Origin: Candidatus Galloscillospira excrementavium
Lineage (GTDB): Bacteria; Bacillota; Clostridia; Oscillospirales; Oscillospiraceae
Assembly (NCBI GenBank): GCA_018711785.1
Contig: DVHW01000098.1
Coordinates: 1 to 7,147 of the forward strand
DNA length: 7,147 nt
Reading direction: 5' to 3'
The notes beneath the pieces were generated by a model. That model was not told the origin of the DNA and did no database searches. It saw only the letters and a list, made by a program, of their open reading frames with translations. Within the stretch, counting starts at the first letter, position 1. Every line of letters starts with the position of its first letter. Shown here piece after piece: positions 1 through 5,043 of the stretch. The position numbers were made by a program, and so were the translations under genes.

Positions 1-354
1 ACCCTGTGCCACGACATCGGCCAGGCCCTGGGCTGCGGCGGGGCCATGTGCTCCCTCCGCCGCACCATGGCCGCCGGATATACCCTGGCCGACGCTGTTT
101 CCCTGGAGGAGGTGGCCGCGGCAGACGACCCTGCCGCCCTGCTGATGCCGGTGGATACCTGCTTCTGCGGGTACGACGCGGTGGAGCTGGCCGGCCGGGC
201 CCTGTCCAAGGCGAAAAACGGCAACCCCTTCCCCTGCCCCCCCTCGGTGCCCGACGGCACCTACCGCTTCTACGGCCCAGGCGGGGAATTCCTGCTGCTG
301 GGCCGGTGCGAGGGCGGCGTGGGCACCACCATCAAGAGCTTTTTCGAGGTATAA
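1..354 (+). CDS. truB: tRNA pseudouridine(55) synthase TruB, C-terminal part (5' end outside window)
   Basis: Frame 1 is open from the first base to the TAA at 352-354 and gives 117 residues of a protein that began before the window. The first visible residues, TLCHDIGQALGCGG, followed by LRRTMAAGYTLADAVSLEEV, are the conserved stretch of TruB that follows the YIR motif. TruB isomerises U55 to pseudouridine in the T-loop of most tRNAs. The catalytic Asp and the N-terminal half lie upstream and cannot be checked. The C-terminal tail (LLMPVDTCFCGYDAVELAG onward) is the variable accessory region seen in Firmicutes TruB. An ATG at 46 is internal and should not be taken as the start. The gene is followed by ribF, the usual order in Gram-positive bacteria (often after rbfA). 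The identification is from remembered family motifs; I am confident of it. Confidence 0.9.
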   Translation, partial: TLCHDIGQALGCGGAMCSLRRTMAAGYTLADAVSLEEVAAADDPAALLMPVDTCFCGYDAVELAGRALSKAKNGNPFPCPPSVPDGTYRFYGPGGEFLLLGRCEGGVGTTIKSFFEV

Positions 355-362
355 GCATGAGA

Positions 363-369
363 GAAGGAG
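363..369 (+). promoter_or_regulatory. Ribosome binding site of the truncated first ribF copy
   Basis: GAAGGAG (continuing to AAGGAGG at 364-370) lies 11-12 nt before the ATG at 382. The same GAAGGAG recurs at 572-578 with exactly the same 209-bp offset as the 50-bp duplication. This is probably the original ribF ribosome binding site; it now drives only the 28-codon fragment. Confidence 0.6.
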
Positions 370-377
370 GCTTTGCT

Positions 378-427
378 GCCCATGGATTCTGAACCGCGCG
401 TCATCGCCCTGGGCTTTTTCGACGGCG
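378..427 (+). repeat. 50-bp direct repeat, left copy (ribF 5' end)
   Basis: This stretch is identical base for base to 587-636. It holds 4 bases before the start codon, the ATG (382) and the first 15 codons of ribF plus one base. Identity stops at 428 (G here, T at 637). Upstream, similarity continues imperfectly, with 14 of the 19 bases before the ATG identical, including GAAGGAG in register. It is the left flank of the 159-bp inserted segment. Confidence 0.95.
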
Positions 428-468
428 GTTCCCCCACGCCCACAGGGGCGTGGGGGCGCCCCCTTTGA
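382..468 (+). pseudogene. Truncated duplicate of the ribF 5' end (28 codons)
   Basis: The ATG at 382 opens the same reading frame as intact ribF for 15 codons (MDSEPRVIALGFFDG). It then runs into inserted sequence, adds 13 unrelated residues (GSPTPTGAWGRPL) and stops at TGA 466-468. The fragment ends one codon before the Val-His-Leu-Gly-His part of the nucleotidyltransferase motif, so it can have no enzyme activity. It retains a good ribosome binding site (363-369), so a 28-residue peptide may be made. It is best seen as the broken original 5' end left behind by an insertion. A leader-peptide role is possible but unsupported. Confidence 0.8.
431..456 (+). other. GC-rich hairpin, 11-bp stem with 4-nt loop, at the left end of the insertion
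   Basis: CCCCCACGCCC (431-441) pairs perfectly with GGGCGTGGGGG (446-456) around the loop ACAG. The right arm runs into the palindrome GGGGGCGCCCCC (452-463), so two alternative folds compete. The sequence after it is TTTGATTT (464-471), a weak T tract. It could act as a partial terminator or attenuator before intact ribF, or as a structural end of the inserted element. Confidence 0.6.
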
Positions 469-570
469 TTTCACATCCTCGGCCGGGATGAACCCGCCCT
501 GCGGAAATTCTTCGCCTGCGGCTCCGAATTTGACGCGCCACTCGGCGCGGCGGTGGACGCCGGCGACACT

Positions 571-578
571 GGAAGGAG
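571..578 (+). promoter_or_regulatory. Ribosome binding site of intact ribF
   Basis: GGAAGGAG ends 12 nt before the ATG at 591. It lies outside the exact 50-bp repeat but in register with GAAGGAG at 363-369. It therefore either came with the inserted element or is a diverged part of the duplication. It supports 591 as the real ribF start. Confidence 0.7.
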
Positions 579-586
579 ACACAGCC

Positions 587-636
587 GCCCATGGATTCTG
601 AACCGCGCGTCATCGCCCTGGGCTTTTTCGACGGCG
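587..636 (+). repeat. 50-bp direct repeat, right copy (ribF 5' end)
   Basis: This copy is identical to 378-427. It is continuous with the full ribF coding sequence: at 637 the frame goes on to the Val16-His17 codons of the FDGVHLGH motif, which the left copy lacks. The complete lack of differences over 50 bp suggests a recent duplication. Confidence 0.95.
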
Positions 637-1496
637 TCCACCTGGGCCACGGGGCCCTGCTGCGCCGGGTAGGCGAGGTGGCCCGGGAAAAAGGGCTCGT
701 CCCCTCGGGCTTTACCTTTGACGCCCACCCCGGCAGCCGCATCACCGGGGCCGTCACCCCCCTCATCAACTCCCCCGCTGACCGGGCGGGGCTGATGCAG
801 CGGCTCTACGGCATCCGGGACATCATCGTGGCCCACTTTGACAGCATGATGCGGATGGACTGGCGGGAGTTCGTCACCGACTACCTGGTGCGGGAGCACC
901 ACACCGCCCACATCGTGGCGGGCCACGACTTCCACTTCGGCTACAAGGGGGAGGGCAACCCCCGGCGGCTCCGGGACCTGTGCCGGGAGCTGGGGGTGGG
1001 CTGCGACATCATCCCCAAGGTGGAGCTGGACGGCATCACGGTCTCCTCCACCTACATCCGCACCCTGCTGGCCCAGGGGGAGATGGAGCGGGCCGACCGC
1101 TTCCTGGGCCACCCCCACGTCCTCACCGACACGGTCTCCCACGGCAAGCGGCTGGGCAGCGCCCTGGGCTTCCCCACGGTGAATCTCCGCTTCCAGCCGG
1201 GGGTGCTGGTACCCGCTCACGGGGTCTACGCCACCCGGGTGTACTTCGAAAACGGCGAGAGCCGCCCGGCGGTGACCAATGTGGGGGTGCGCCCCACGGT
1301 GGACGACCAGGGGGCGGTGAACGTGGAGGGGTTCATTCTGGATTTTGACGGAAACCTTTACGGCCAGACCATCCGGATGGAGTTCTACCAATATCTCCGG
1401 GGGGAGCGGAAGTTCCCCTCCCTGGAGGCCCTCCGGGCCGAGGTGCTCCGCAACGCGGACCAGACCCGGGCCTATTTCAGGGACAAGGCACAGTAA
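591..1496 (+). CDS. ribF: Bifunctional riboflavin kinase / FAD synthetase (RibF)
   Basis: RibF phosphorylates riboflavin to FMN and then adenylylates FMN to FAD in the cytoplasm. The 301-residue protein has the normal family length. The N-terminal FAD-synthetase domain shows GFFDGVHLGH (residues 11-20, HxGH-type nucleotidyltransferase motif), TFDAHP (42-47), AGHDFHFG (110-117) and VSSTYIR (151-157). The C-terminal kinase domain shows GKRLGSALGFPTVNL (185-199), GVYA (211-214), VTNVGVRPTV (228-237), then DFDGNLYG (251-258) and the closing EFYQYLRGERKF. The start at 591 has a good ribosome binding site (571-578). The gene is complete although its first 46 bases are duplicated upstream around an insertion. 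It normally follows truB in one operon. Transcripts reading from truB must now cross the insertion and its hairpin. No FMN riboswitch is visible upstream. Confidence 0.95.
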   Translation: MDSEPRVIALGFFDGVHLGHGALLRRVGEVAREKGLVPSGFTFDAHPGSRITGAVTPLINSPADRAGLMQRLYGIRDIIVAHFDSMMRMDWREFVTDYLVREHHTAHIVAGHDFHFGYKGEGNPRRLRDLCRELGVGCDIIPKVELDGITVSSTYIRTLLAQGEMERADRFLGHPHVLTDTVSHGKRLGSALGFPTVNLRFQPGVLVPAHGVYATRVYFENGESRPAVTNVGVRPTVDDQGAVNVEGFILDFDGNLYGQTIRMEFYQYLRGERKFPSLEALRAEVLRNADQTRAYFRDKAQ

Positions 1497-1497
1497 G

Positions 1498-1537
1498 CAA
1501 GACACGGGAGAGACCGCCTGGTCTCTCCCGTGTCTTG
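1498..1537. terminator. Probable bidirectional terminator between converging ribF and LCP genes
   Basis: A perfect 18-bp stem (1498-1515 with 1520-1537; left arm CAAGACACGGGAGAGACC) has a 4-nt loop, GCCT. It starts 2 nt after the ribF stop (1494-1496) and lies 9 nt beyond the stop of the minus-strand LCP gene (1547-1549). The plus-strand tail TCTGTCCTCTTATTTC is T-rich but interrupted; the minus-strand tail is weaker. Position and symmetry argue that it serves both genes. Confidence 0.85.
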
Positions 1538-1546
1538 TCTGTCCTC

Positions 1547-2653
1547 TTATTTCTGGAAGATGGTCAAATCCTCCAGGGTCAGGTCCTCGGTGTAGGGGTT
1601 GAGCATGGTGTTGACGATCTCCAGCACCTCCTCCGGGAACAGCTCGTAGACGCTGGCCCCGTTGTAGGACACCGCGCCGTCCCCCGGCAGGGTGGCGGTG
1701 GTGACTCCGGTGGAGAGATCCATGCCGTAGAACACCTGCTCGGCGAACCAGATCATCTCGGTCAGCTCCAGGTTGGTCTGGACGTTCTCCTGGAAGATGT
1801 CGATGTACTCTTTGATTTTCGGCAGGCTGTTCCAGGAGAGCATCTTCTTGGCGATGGCGATGAGGAGCTGCTGCTGGGTGCGGGTGCGGCCGATGTCGGA
1901 GTCCGGGTAGGCGGGGTAGACGCCGCCGTTTACGTTGGGGTCCCCGTCGGAGTTGGAGCGGCACCGGGCGATCTCCAGCACCTGCTGGCCGGTGAGGCCG
2001 TAGTACATCTGGGGCTCGTAGTGGATGTGCAGGTCCTGGGTGGGGTCGTCGTAGCTCATGTGGACCGGCACCTCAAAGTCCACGCCCCCCACGGCGTCCA
2101 CCAGCTCCACAAAGCCGTTGATGTTCACCTTGATGGTGAAATGGATGGGGATGCCCAGCAGCTCGCTCACCGCGGCCTGGAGCTCCTCCATGCCGCCGTA
2201 GGCATAGGCGGCGTTGATCTTATGGTAGGTCCGGGAGCCGATGGTCCGCTCGATGAGGGTGTCCCGTGGCACCGAGACCATGCCCACCTTCTGGTTGGGC
2301 ACGTCGTAGGTCACCACGATGATGGTGTCGGTGTTGCCGCTGGACTGGTCGCTGGCCGCCAGGAGGAAGGTGTAGCACTGGTCCTTGCGCTCCTTCACGT
2401 CCTCCGGCGGGAGGGTGTTCTGGCTCTCATCCTCCGGCGTGTCCGGGTTGTCCGTGACGGTTCCCGGCTCCGTAGGGGTGGGGGGCGCGTCCACCGTCGG
2501 CTCCCGCACCAGCAGGGCGTGGACCACATAGAACGTCACAATGATGGCCGAGATGGCCACCAGCGTGCGATAGGCGTACTTCAGCACCCGCCGTCCGGCG
2601 GGCGCTTTTTTCTTTTTCTTCCTCTGCTGGGTACGCTTTCCCTGTGTCGGCAC
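1547..2653 (-). CDS. LytR-CpsA-Psr (LCP) family membrane-anchored cell-wall ligase
   Basis: LCP proteins transfer undecaprenyl-linked glycopolymers such as teichoic acids or capsule onto peptidoglycan outside the membrane. The 368-residue protein has a basic cytoplasmic N-terminus (KKKKK at 12-16), one membrane helix (about 28-49) and a Pro/Thr/Asp-rich linker (51-85). The LCP domain (about 92-270) contains SDQSSGNTDTIIVV (101-114), VSVPRDT (126-132), HKINAAYAYGG (144-154), GFVELVDAVGGVDFEVP (180-196), LTGQQVLEIARCR (220-232) and DIGRTRTQQQ (253-262). Conserved Asp102, Arg130, Lys145 and Arg256 are in place. The family's classic RxxRQ at the end is RTRTQ here, a variant I believe is common in Clostridia. 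The start is GTG (2651-2653) with GAGGGAG 7 nt upstream. It has its own promoter (2707-2735) and ends at the shared hairpin. The glycopolymer substrate is unknown. Confidence 0.9.
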   Translation of the reverse strand: MPTQGKRTQQRKKKKKAPAGRRVLKYAYRTLVAISAIIVTFYVVHALLVREPTVDAPPTPTEPGTVTDNPDTPEDESQNTLPPEDVKERKDQCYTFLLAASDQSSGNTDTIIVVTYDVPNQKVGMVSVPRDTLIERTIGSRTYHKINAAYAYGGMEELQAAVSELLGIPIHFTIKVNINGFVELVDAVGGVDFEVPVHMSYDDPTQDLHIHYEPQMYYGLTGQQVLEIARCRSNSDGDPNVNGGVYPAYPDSDIGRTRTQQQLLIAIAKKMLSWNSLPKIKEYIDIFQENVQTNLELTEMIWFAEQVFYGMDLSTGVTTATLPGDGAVSYNGASVYELFPEEVLEIVNTMLNPYTEDLTLEDLTIFQK

Positions 2654-2660
2654 GGTACCG

Positions 2661-2669
2661 CTCCCTCTT
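2661..2669 (-). promoter_or_regulatory. Ribosome binding site fixing the GTG start of the LCP gene
   Basis: On the minus strand AAGAGGGAG precedes the GTG at 2653 by 7 nt. There is no in-frame ATG nearby, and translation from the GTG gives the expected short basic tail before the membrane helix. Confidence 0.65.
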
Positions 2670-2706
2670 TCCTCTGTTGTGTTATGTCAACATATCAGCG
2701 TGTTTC

Positions 2707-2735
2707 AGTATATCGAATTTGACGGCGTTCGGCAA
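2707..2735 (-). promoter_or_regulatory. Sigma-A-type promoter of the LCP gene
   Basis: On the minus strand TTGCCG (2735-2730, 4 of 6 consensus) and TATACT (2712-2707, 5 of 6) are separated by exactly 17 nt. Transcription would start near 2700 and give a leader of about 47 nt before the GTG. The region is locally AT-rich compared with its surroundings. Confidence 0.7.
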
Positions 2736-2761
2736 GAGAAAGTTTCATTCTTCACGATTTT

Positions 2762-3124
2762 TTAAGAATTCGCCGCCCCCGCTCCCTGCCGCCGCTGCCA
2801 GGCCAGCAGGGCGGCGGTGAGGGAGTTGGCCGCCCCCAGCAGCTCCAGCAGGGTCTGGTTCTGCCGGGAGGTCTGCTCCAAAAGCTGCTCCAGCAGCACC
2901 GTCTGCTCCCTGGCCTGGCGGTACAGGCAGCTGTCTGTGCCGAGGGCGGAGAGGTTCGTATTGGTATAGCGGCGCATGGGGACATCCTCTTCCCCGCTCC
3001 GGCAGATGGTCCCCACCTCCCCCCGGACCTCCTCCGCCGCCGTGCGCAGCTGCGCCGCCGCGGCCCGGAGCCGGGCCTCTGCCGCGCTCTGGGCGCTGTG
3101 TTCACAAGTTCCGTATCTTGCCAT
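2762..3124 (-). CDS. Small helical protein of unknown function
   Basis: I do not recognise this gene. The 120-residue product is soluble, with no signal peptide or membrane helix. It has two Ala/Glu/Gln/Leu-rich segments likely to be helices or coiled coil (residues about 8-40 and 66-112). The second carries leucines in heptad-like spacing (TVLLEQLLEQTSRQNQTLLE). A short Gly/Asp-containing piece (about 41-65, with MRRYTNTNLSALGTDS) separates them. The start ATG at 3124 is chosen because GGAGGT (3131-3136) sits 6 nt upstream; in-frame ATGs at 3130 and 3139 overlap or precede that site. The overlapping minus frame at 2752-3150 is Arg/Pro/Ser-rich and looks like a shadow. The gene is divergent from the Crp-like regulator and is followed by the LCP promoter without a clear terminator. 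Confidence 0.7.
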   Translation of the reverse strand: MARYGTCEHSAQSAAEARLRAAAAQLRTAAEEVRGEVGTICRSGEEDVPMRRYTNTNLSALGTDSCLYRQAREQTVLLEQLLEQTSRQNQTLLELLGAANSLTAALLAWQRRQGAGAANS

Positions 3125-3130
3125 CTGCAT

Positions 3131-3136
3131 GACCTC
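3131..3136 (-). promoter_or_regulatory. Ribosome binding site deciding the start of the 120-residue gene
   Basis: The minus-strand GGAGGT is a near-perfect Shine-Dalgarno site. It is 6 nt before the ATG at 3124, no usable distance from the ATG at 3130, and actually inside the codons that follow the ATG at 3139. It therefore favours the shortest of the three candidate starts. Confidence 0.6.
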
Positions 3137-3204
3137 CATTCTGCCCCCATCCTATGCGCTTTTCTCTCTTTCGGGCACAGAAGGGGAAAAATTTGCCCAT
3201 ACCC

Positions 3205-3233
3205 TTGACAGCGGCCCTCCCATATCGTATGAT
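3205..3233 (+). promoter_or_regulatory. Near-consensus sigma-A promoter of the regulator-transporter cluster
   Basis: TTGACA (3205-3210, 6 of 6) and TATGAT (3228-3233, 5 of 6) are separated by exactly 17 nt. The predicted start is around 3240. This is the strongest promoter in the window and would drive the Crp-like gene and possibly all four genes up to the terminator at 6492-6527. Confidence 0.85.
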
Positions 3234-3243
3234 TTCTGTATCA
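3230..3243. promoter_or_regulatory. Candidate Crp/Fnr-type operator over the -10 box and transcription start
   Basis: TGATTTCTGTATCA is a dyad, TGAT-N6-ATCA, extended on each side by one further matching position (T at 3228 with A at 3245). Crp-type sites have the form of two short half-sites around 6 nt and Fnr-type sites TTGAT-N4-ATCAA, so the form suits the adjacent regulator. Its place over the -10 and start would mean repression, probably of the regulator by itself. Chance is not excluded for an 8-bp dyad. Confidence 0.4.
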
Positions 3244-3268
3244 AATGAGACAGTTCTGGAGTGGTGCT

Positions 3269-3922
3269 ATGGACTGGTCCGCGCTGGGCGGGGAGGAGCG
3301 GGCGCTCCTCTCCCGCACCTTTCTCTTTCGGGGGGCGCCGGTGGAGGTGGTGCGCGCCGCGGTGTCCGACCCCCGCTGCCGGCTGGAGGAGGCGGAGCGG
3401 GAGGCCGTCATCTACGCCCCCCACACCTTCTACCGCTGCCTGGCCGTGCTCCTCGCCGGGTCGGTGGAGGTCTCCAAGGAGGAGCTGCTGGTCAGCGTCC
3501 TCGCCCCGGGGGACCTGTTCGGCGCGGCGGCCCTCTTCAACGACCGGGAGGACTACGCCACCACCCTCACCGCCCGCTCGCCCTGCCGCATCCTCTTCTT
3601 TCCCCAGGAGCTAGTGGGGGAGCTGCTGGCCCGGGAGAGCCTGCTCTCCCGGAACTACATCCGCTACCTCTCCGGCCGCATCCGCTTCCTCACCGAGAAG
3701 CTGGACGGCCTGCTGGCGGGCAGCGCGGAGCGGAAGCTGTCCCAGTACCTCCTCTCCCACCCGGACGGGGTGTCCTGCCCCGCCACCTCTCTGGCCCGTC
3801 AGCTGGGGGTGAGCCGGGCCTCCCTCTACCGAGCCTTTGACGCCCTCACGGAGCGGGGGGCCATCTGCCGGGCGGGGAAGCGCATCGAAGTTTTGGACGA
3901 ACATCTCCTCTATTCTGTATAA
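3269..3922 (+). CDS. Crp/Fnr-family transcriptional regulator
   Basis: The 217-residue protein has the Crp/Fnr plan: an effector-binding beta-barrel (about 18-115, with VLAPGDLFGAAALF at 77-90), a long dimerisation helix (about 123-150) and a winged helix-turn-helix (about 170-210, with SLARQLGVSRASLYRAFDAL at 174-193). The residues that bind cAMP in E. coli Crp are not kept: the Glu after FG is Ala, and the Arg-Ser pair is replaced in NDREDYATTL. There is no Fnr-type cysteine cluster, only scattered Cys. It therefore probably senses another ligand. Start 3269 is chosen because GGAG (3258-3261) lies 7 nt upstream; an ATG at 3245 would be about 5 nt from the predicted transcript start and lacks a ribosome binding site. 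The importer genes follow 47 bp later, so it likely controls them. Confidence 0.85.
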   Translation: MDWSALGGEERALLSRTFLFRGAPVEVVRAAVSDPRCRLEEAEREAVIYAPHTFYRCLAVLLAGSVEVSKEELLVSVLAPGDLFGAAALFNDREDYATTLTARSPCRILFFPQELVGELLARESLLSRNYIRYLSGRIRFLTEKLDGLLAGSAERKLSQYLLSHPDGVSCPATSLARQLGVSRASLYRAFDALTERGAICRAGKRIEVLDEHLLYSV

Positions 3923-3925
3923 CCT

Positions 3926-3953
3926 CTCCCATATATTACATTTTGGAATCAGA
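3926..3953 (+). promoter_or_regulatory. Possible regulatory site upstream of the binding-protein gene
   Basis: CTCCCATAT (3926-3934) followed 13 nt later by ATCA (3948-3951) closely resembles the stretch before the regulator, where CTCCCATAT (3217-3225) is followed 14 nt later by ATCA (3240-3243). The bases between also share an ATTT. It sits in the 47-bp gap between the regulator and the lipoprotein gene. A -10-like TATATT (3932-3937) is present, but I see no good -35. It may be a second operator or an activator-dependent promoter. Confidence 0.3.
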
Positions 3954-3969
3954 AAGGACTGCATTTCCC

Positions 3970-5043
3970 ATGAAGAAATCCCGTCTGCTCGCGCTGGGCC
4001 TGGCTCTGGCCCTGGCCCTCTCGCTGGCCAGCTGCACCAACAGCACCGAACCCACGCCTACCCCCACCGCGGAGGCCACCCCAACTCCGACCGCCGAGGC
4101 CACGCCTACCCCCTCTCCCGACCCCACGGAGGACCCCTCCGCCGGGCGCACCGAGGTCAACGTGGTCATGCTCAGCGGCCCCACCGGCATGGGGGCGGCC
4201 AAGCTGATGGCGGACAATGACGCCGGCACCACCGCCCTGGACTACCACTTCACCGTGGACCCCGACGCCAGCACCGTCCCCGCCAAGCTGACCAACGGCG
4301 AGGCGGACATCGCCGCCCTGCCCACCAACGTGGCCGCCAACCTCTATAACAAGAACGGCGGCATCCAGATGCTGGCCCTCAACACCCTGGGGGTGCTCTA
4401 CATCCTGGAGAACGGGGAAAGCGTTCAGTCCATGTCCGACCTGGCGGGCAAAACCCTCTACGCCCCCGCCAACACCCGGGGCGCCAATCCGGAGTACGTC
4501 CTCAACTTCCTGCTGGAGGAGAACGGCCTCACGGCTGGCGAGGACGTGACCATCGAGTGGATGGCCGCCGACGAGCTCACCGCCCTGGCCGGCTCCGGGG
4601 ACATCGAGCTGTGCATGCTCCCGGTGCCCGCCGCCACCAGCGTACTGATGAAGAATACCGGCATGCGCGAGGCCCTGGACCTGACCGAGGAGTGGGACCG
4701 GGTGGTGAGCGACGGCAGCGTGCTCACCATGGGCTGCGTGGTGGCCCGCACCGAGTTTATTGAGGAGCACCCCGAGGCGGTGGCCACCTTCCTGGCCGAG
4801 TACGCCGCCTCCATTGAGTACGTCGCCTCCAACCCGGAGGAGAGCTCCGAGCTGGTGGCCCAGTACGGCATCACCCCCAGCGCCCAGGTGGCCCTCTCCG
4901 CCATCCCCCAGGCCAACCTGGTGTGCATCACCGGCACCGACATGGCCGCCTCCATCCAGGGCTACTACGAGGTGCTCTGGAACGCCGACCCCGACTCCAT
5001 CGGCGGCAGCATCCCCTCTGACGGGCTGTACTATGTCCCCTGA
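3970..5043 (+). CDS. ABC importer substrate-binding lipoprotein (NitT/TauT-like, NMT1-type fold)
   Basis: The 357-residue protein starts with a lipoprotein signal: MKKSR, a hydrophobic helix, and the lipobox LASC with Cys22. A Thr/Pro-rich tether (about 23-60) contains a TPTPTAEA repeat. The mature domain (about 61-357) has the order of NMT1/SsuA-type binding proteins: VNVVMLSGPTGMGAAKLM near 63-80, GEADIAALPTNVAANLYNK (110-128), DLAGKTLYAPANTRGANPEY (157-176) and EEHPEAVATFLAEY (265-278). It would capture a small molecule outside the membrane and deliver it to the permease. The substrate is unknown; nitrate, sulfonates, thiamine precursors and others are carried by relatives, and there is no TPP riboswitch to favour thiamine. 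Start 3970 follows GAAAGGA (3952-3958); an in-frame ATG at 3943 lacks such a site and would add residues before the signal. The permease start overlaps its end by 11 nt. Confidence 0.88.
   Translation: MKKSRLLALGLALALALSLASCTNSTEPTPTPTAEATPTPTAEATPTPSPDPTEDPSAGRTEVNVVMLSGPTGMGAAKLMADNDAGTTALDYHFTVDPDASTVPAKLTNGEADIAALPTNVAANLYNKNGGIQMLALNTLGVLYILENGESVQSMSDLAGKTLYAPANTRGANPEYVLNFLLEENGLTAGEDVTIEWMAADELTALAGSGDIELCMLPVPAATSVLMKNTGMREALDLTEEWDRVVSDGSVLTMGCVVARTEFIEEHPEAVATFLAEYAASIEYVASNPEESSELVAQYGITPSAQVALSAIPQANLVCITGTDMAASIQGYYEVLWNADPDSIGGSIPSDGLYYVP
4054..4113 (+). repeat. Short in-frame repeat coding the Thr/Pro tether of the lipoprotein
   Basis: The eight-residue unit TPTPTAEA occurs at residues 29-36 and 37-44 and is followed by a partial third unit, TPTP (45-48). 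The DNA copies are similar but not identical (different Pro and Thr codons), so this is an old coding repeat rather than a fresh expansion. Such linkers space the binding domain away from the membrane. Confidence 0.8.

Larger units (their letters stand above)
428..586. mobile_element. 159-bp non-coding insertion between duplicated ribF 5' ends (candidate small repeat element)
   Basis: The segment lies between the two identical 50-bp copies and interrupts ribF after codon 15 of the first copy. It starts with an 11-bp perfect GC hairpin (431-456) merging into a 12-bp palindrome (452-463). It also has a short dyad AAATTC/GAATTT (505-510, 526-531) and ends with a purine-rich ribosome binding site (GGAAGGAG, 571-578) that now serves intact ribF. 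No transposase, no terminal inverted repeat and no convincing gene is present, although one plus frame (464-605) stays open. My impression is that similar sequence recurs in Flavonifractor-type genomes as a dispersed repeat, but that is memory and untested. If the ribosome binding site belongs to the duplication, the true insert is about 428-571. It could instead be a one-off rearrangement. Confidence 0.55.

Noticed and set aside
355..590. FMN riboswitch upstream of ribF
   Set aside because: I looked for the conserved multi-helix RFN pattern and found only the simple GC hairpin of the insertion. The region is also mostly duplicated coding sequence.
471..1964. Long minus-strand open frame opposite ribF and the LCP 3' end
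   Set aside because: It is a GC-driven shadow: rich in His, Arg, Gly and Pro, crosses two well-identified genes and their terminator, and has no family-like motifs.
1535..2722. Long plus-strand open frame opposite the LCP gene
   Set aside because: The translation is His/Val/Gly/Asp-rich low-complexity sequence exactly antisense to a clear LCP protein; it lacks a ribosome binding site.
3245..3268. Upstream ATG as start of the Crp-like regulator
   Set aside because: It would lie about 5 nt from the predicted transcription start, has no ribosome binding site, and the ATG at 3269 has one. Leaderless translation is not excluded.
3923..3969. TPP or other riboswitch controlling the importer
   Set aside because: The gap is only 47 bp, too short for a TPP riboswitch, and the leader before the regulator is about 30 nt.
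4054..4113. Tandem repeat as a phase-variation tract
   Set aside because: The unit is 24 bp, in frame, with diverged codons, so slippage would not switch the gene off. It is a typical lipoprotein tether.
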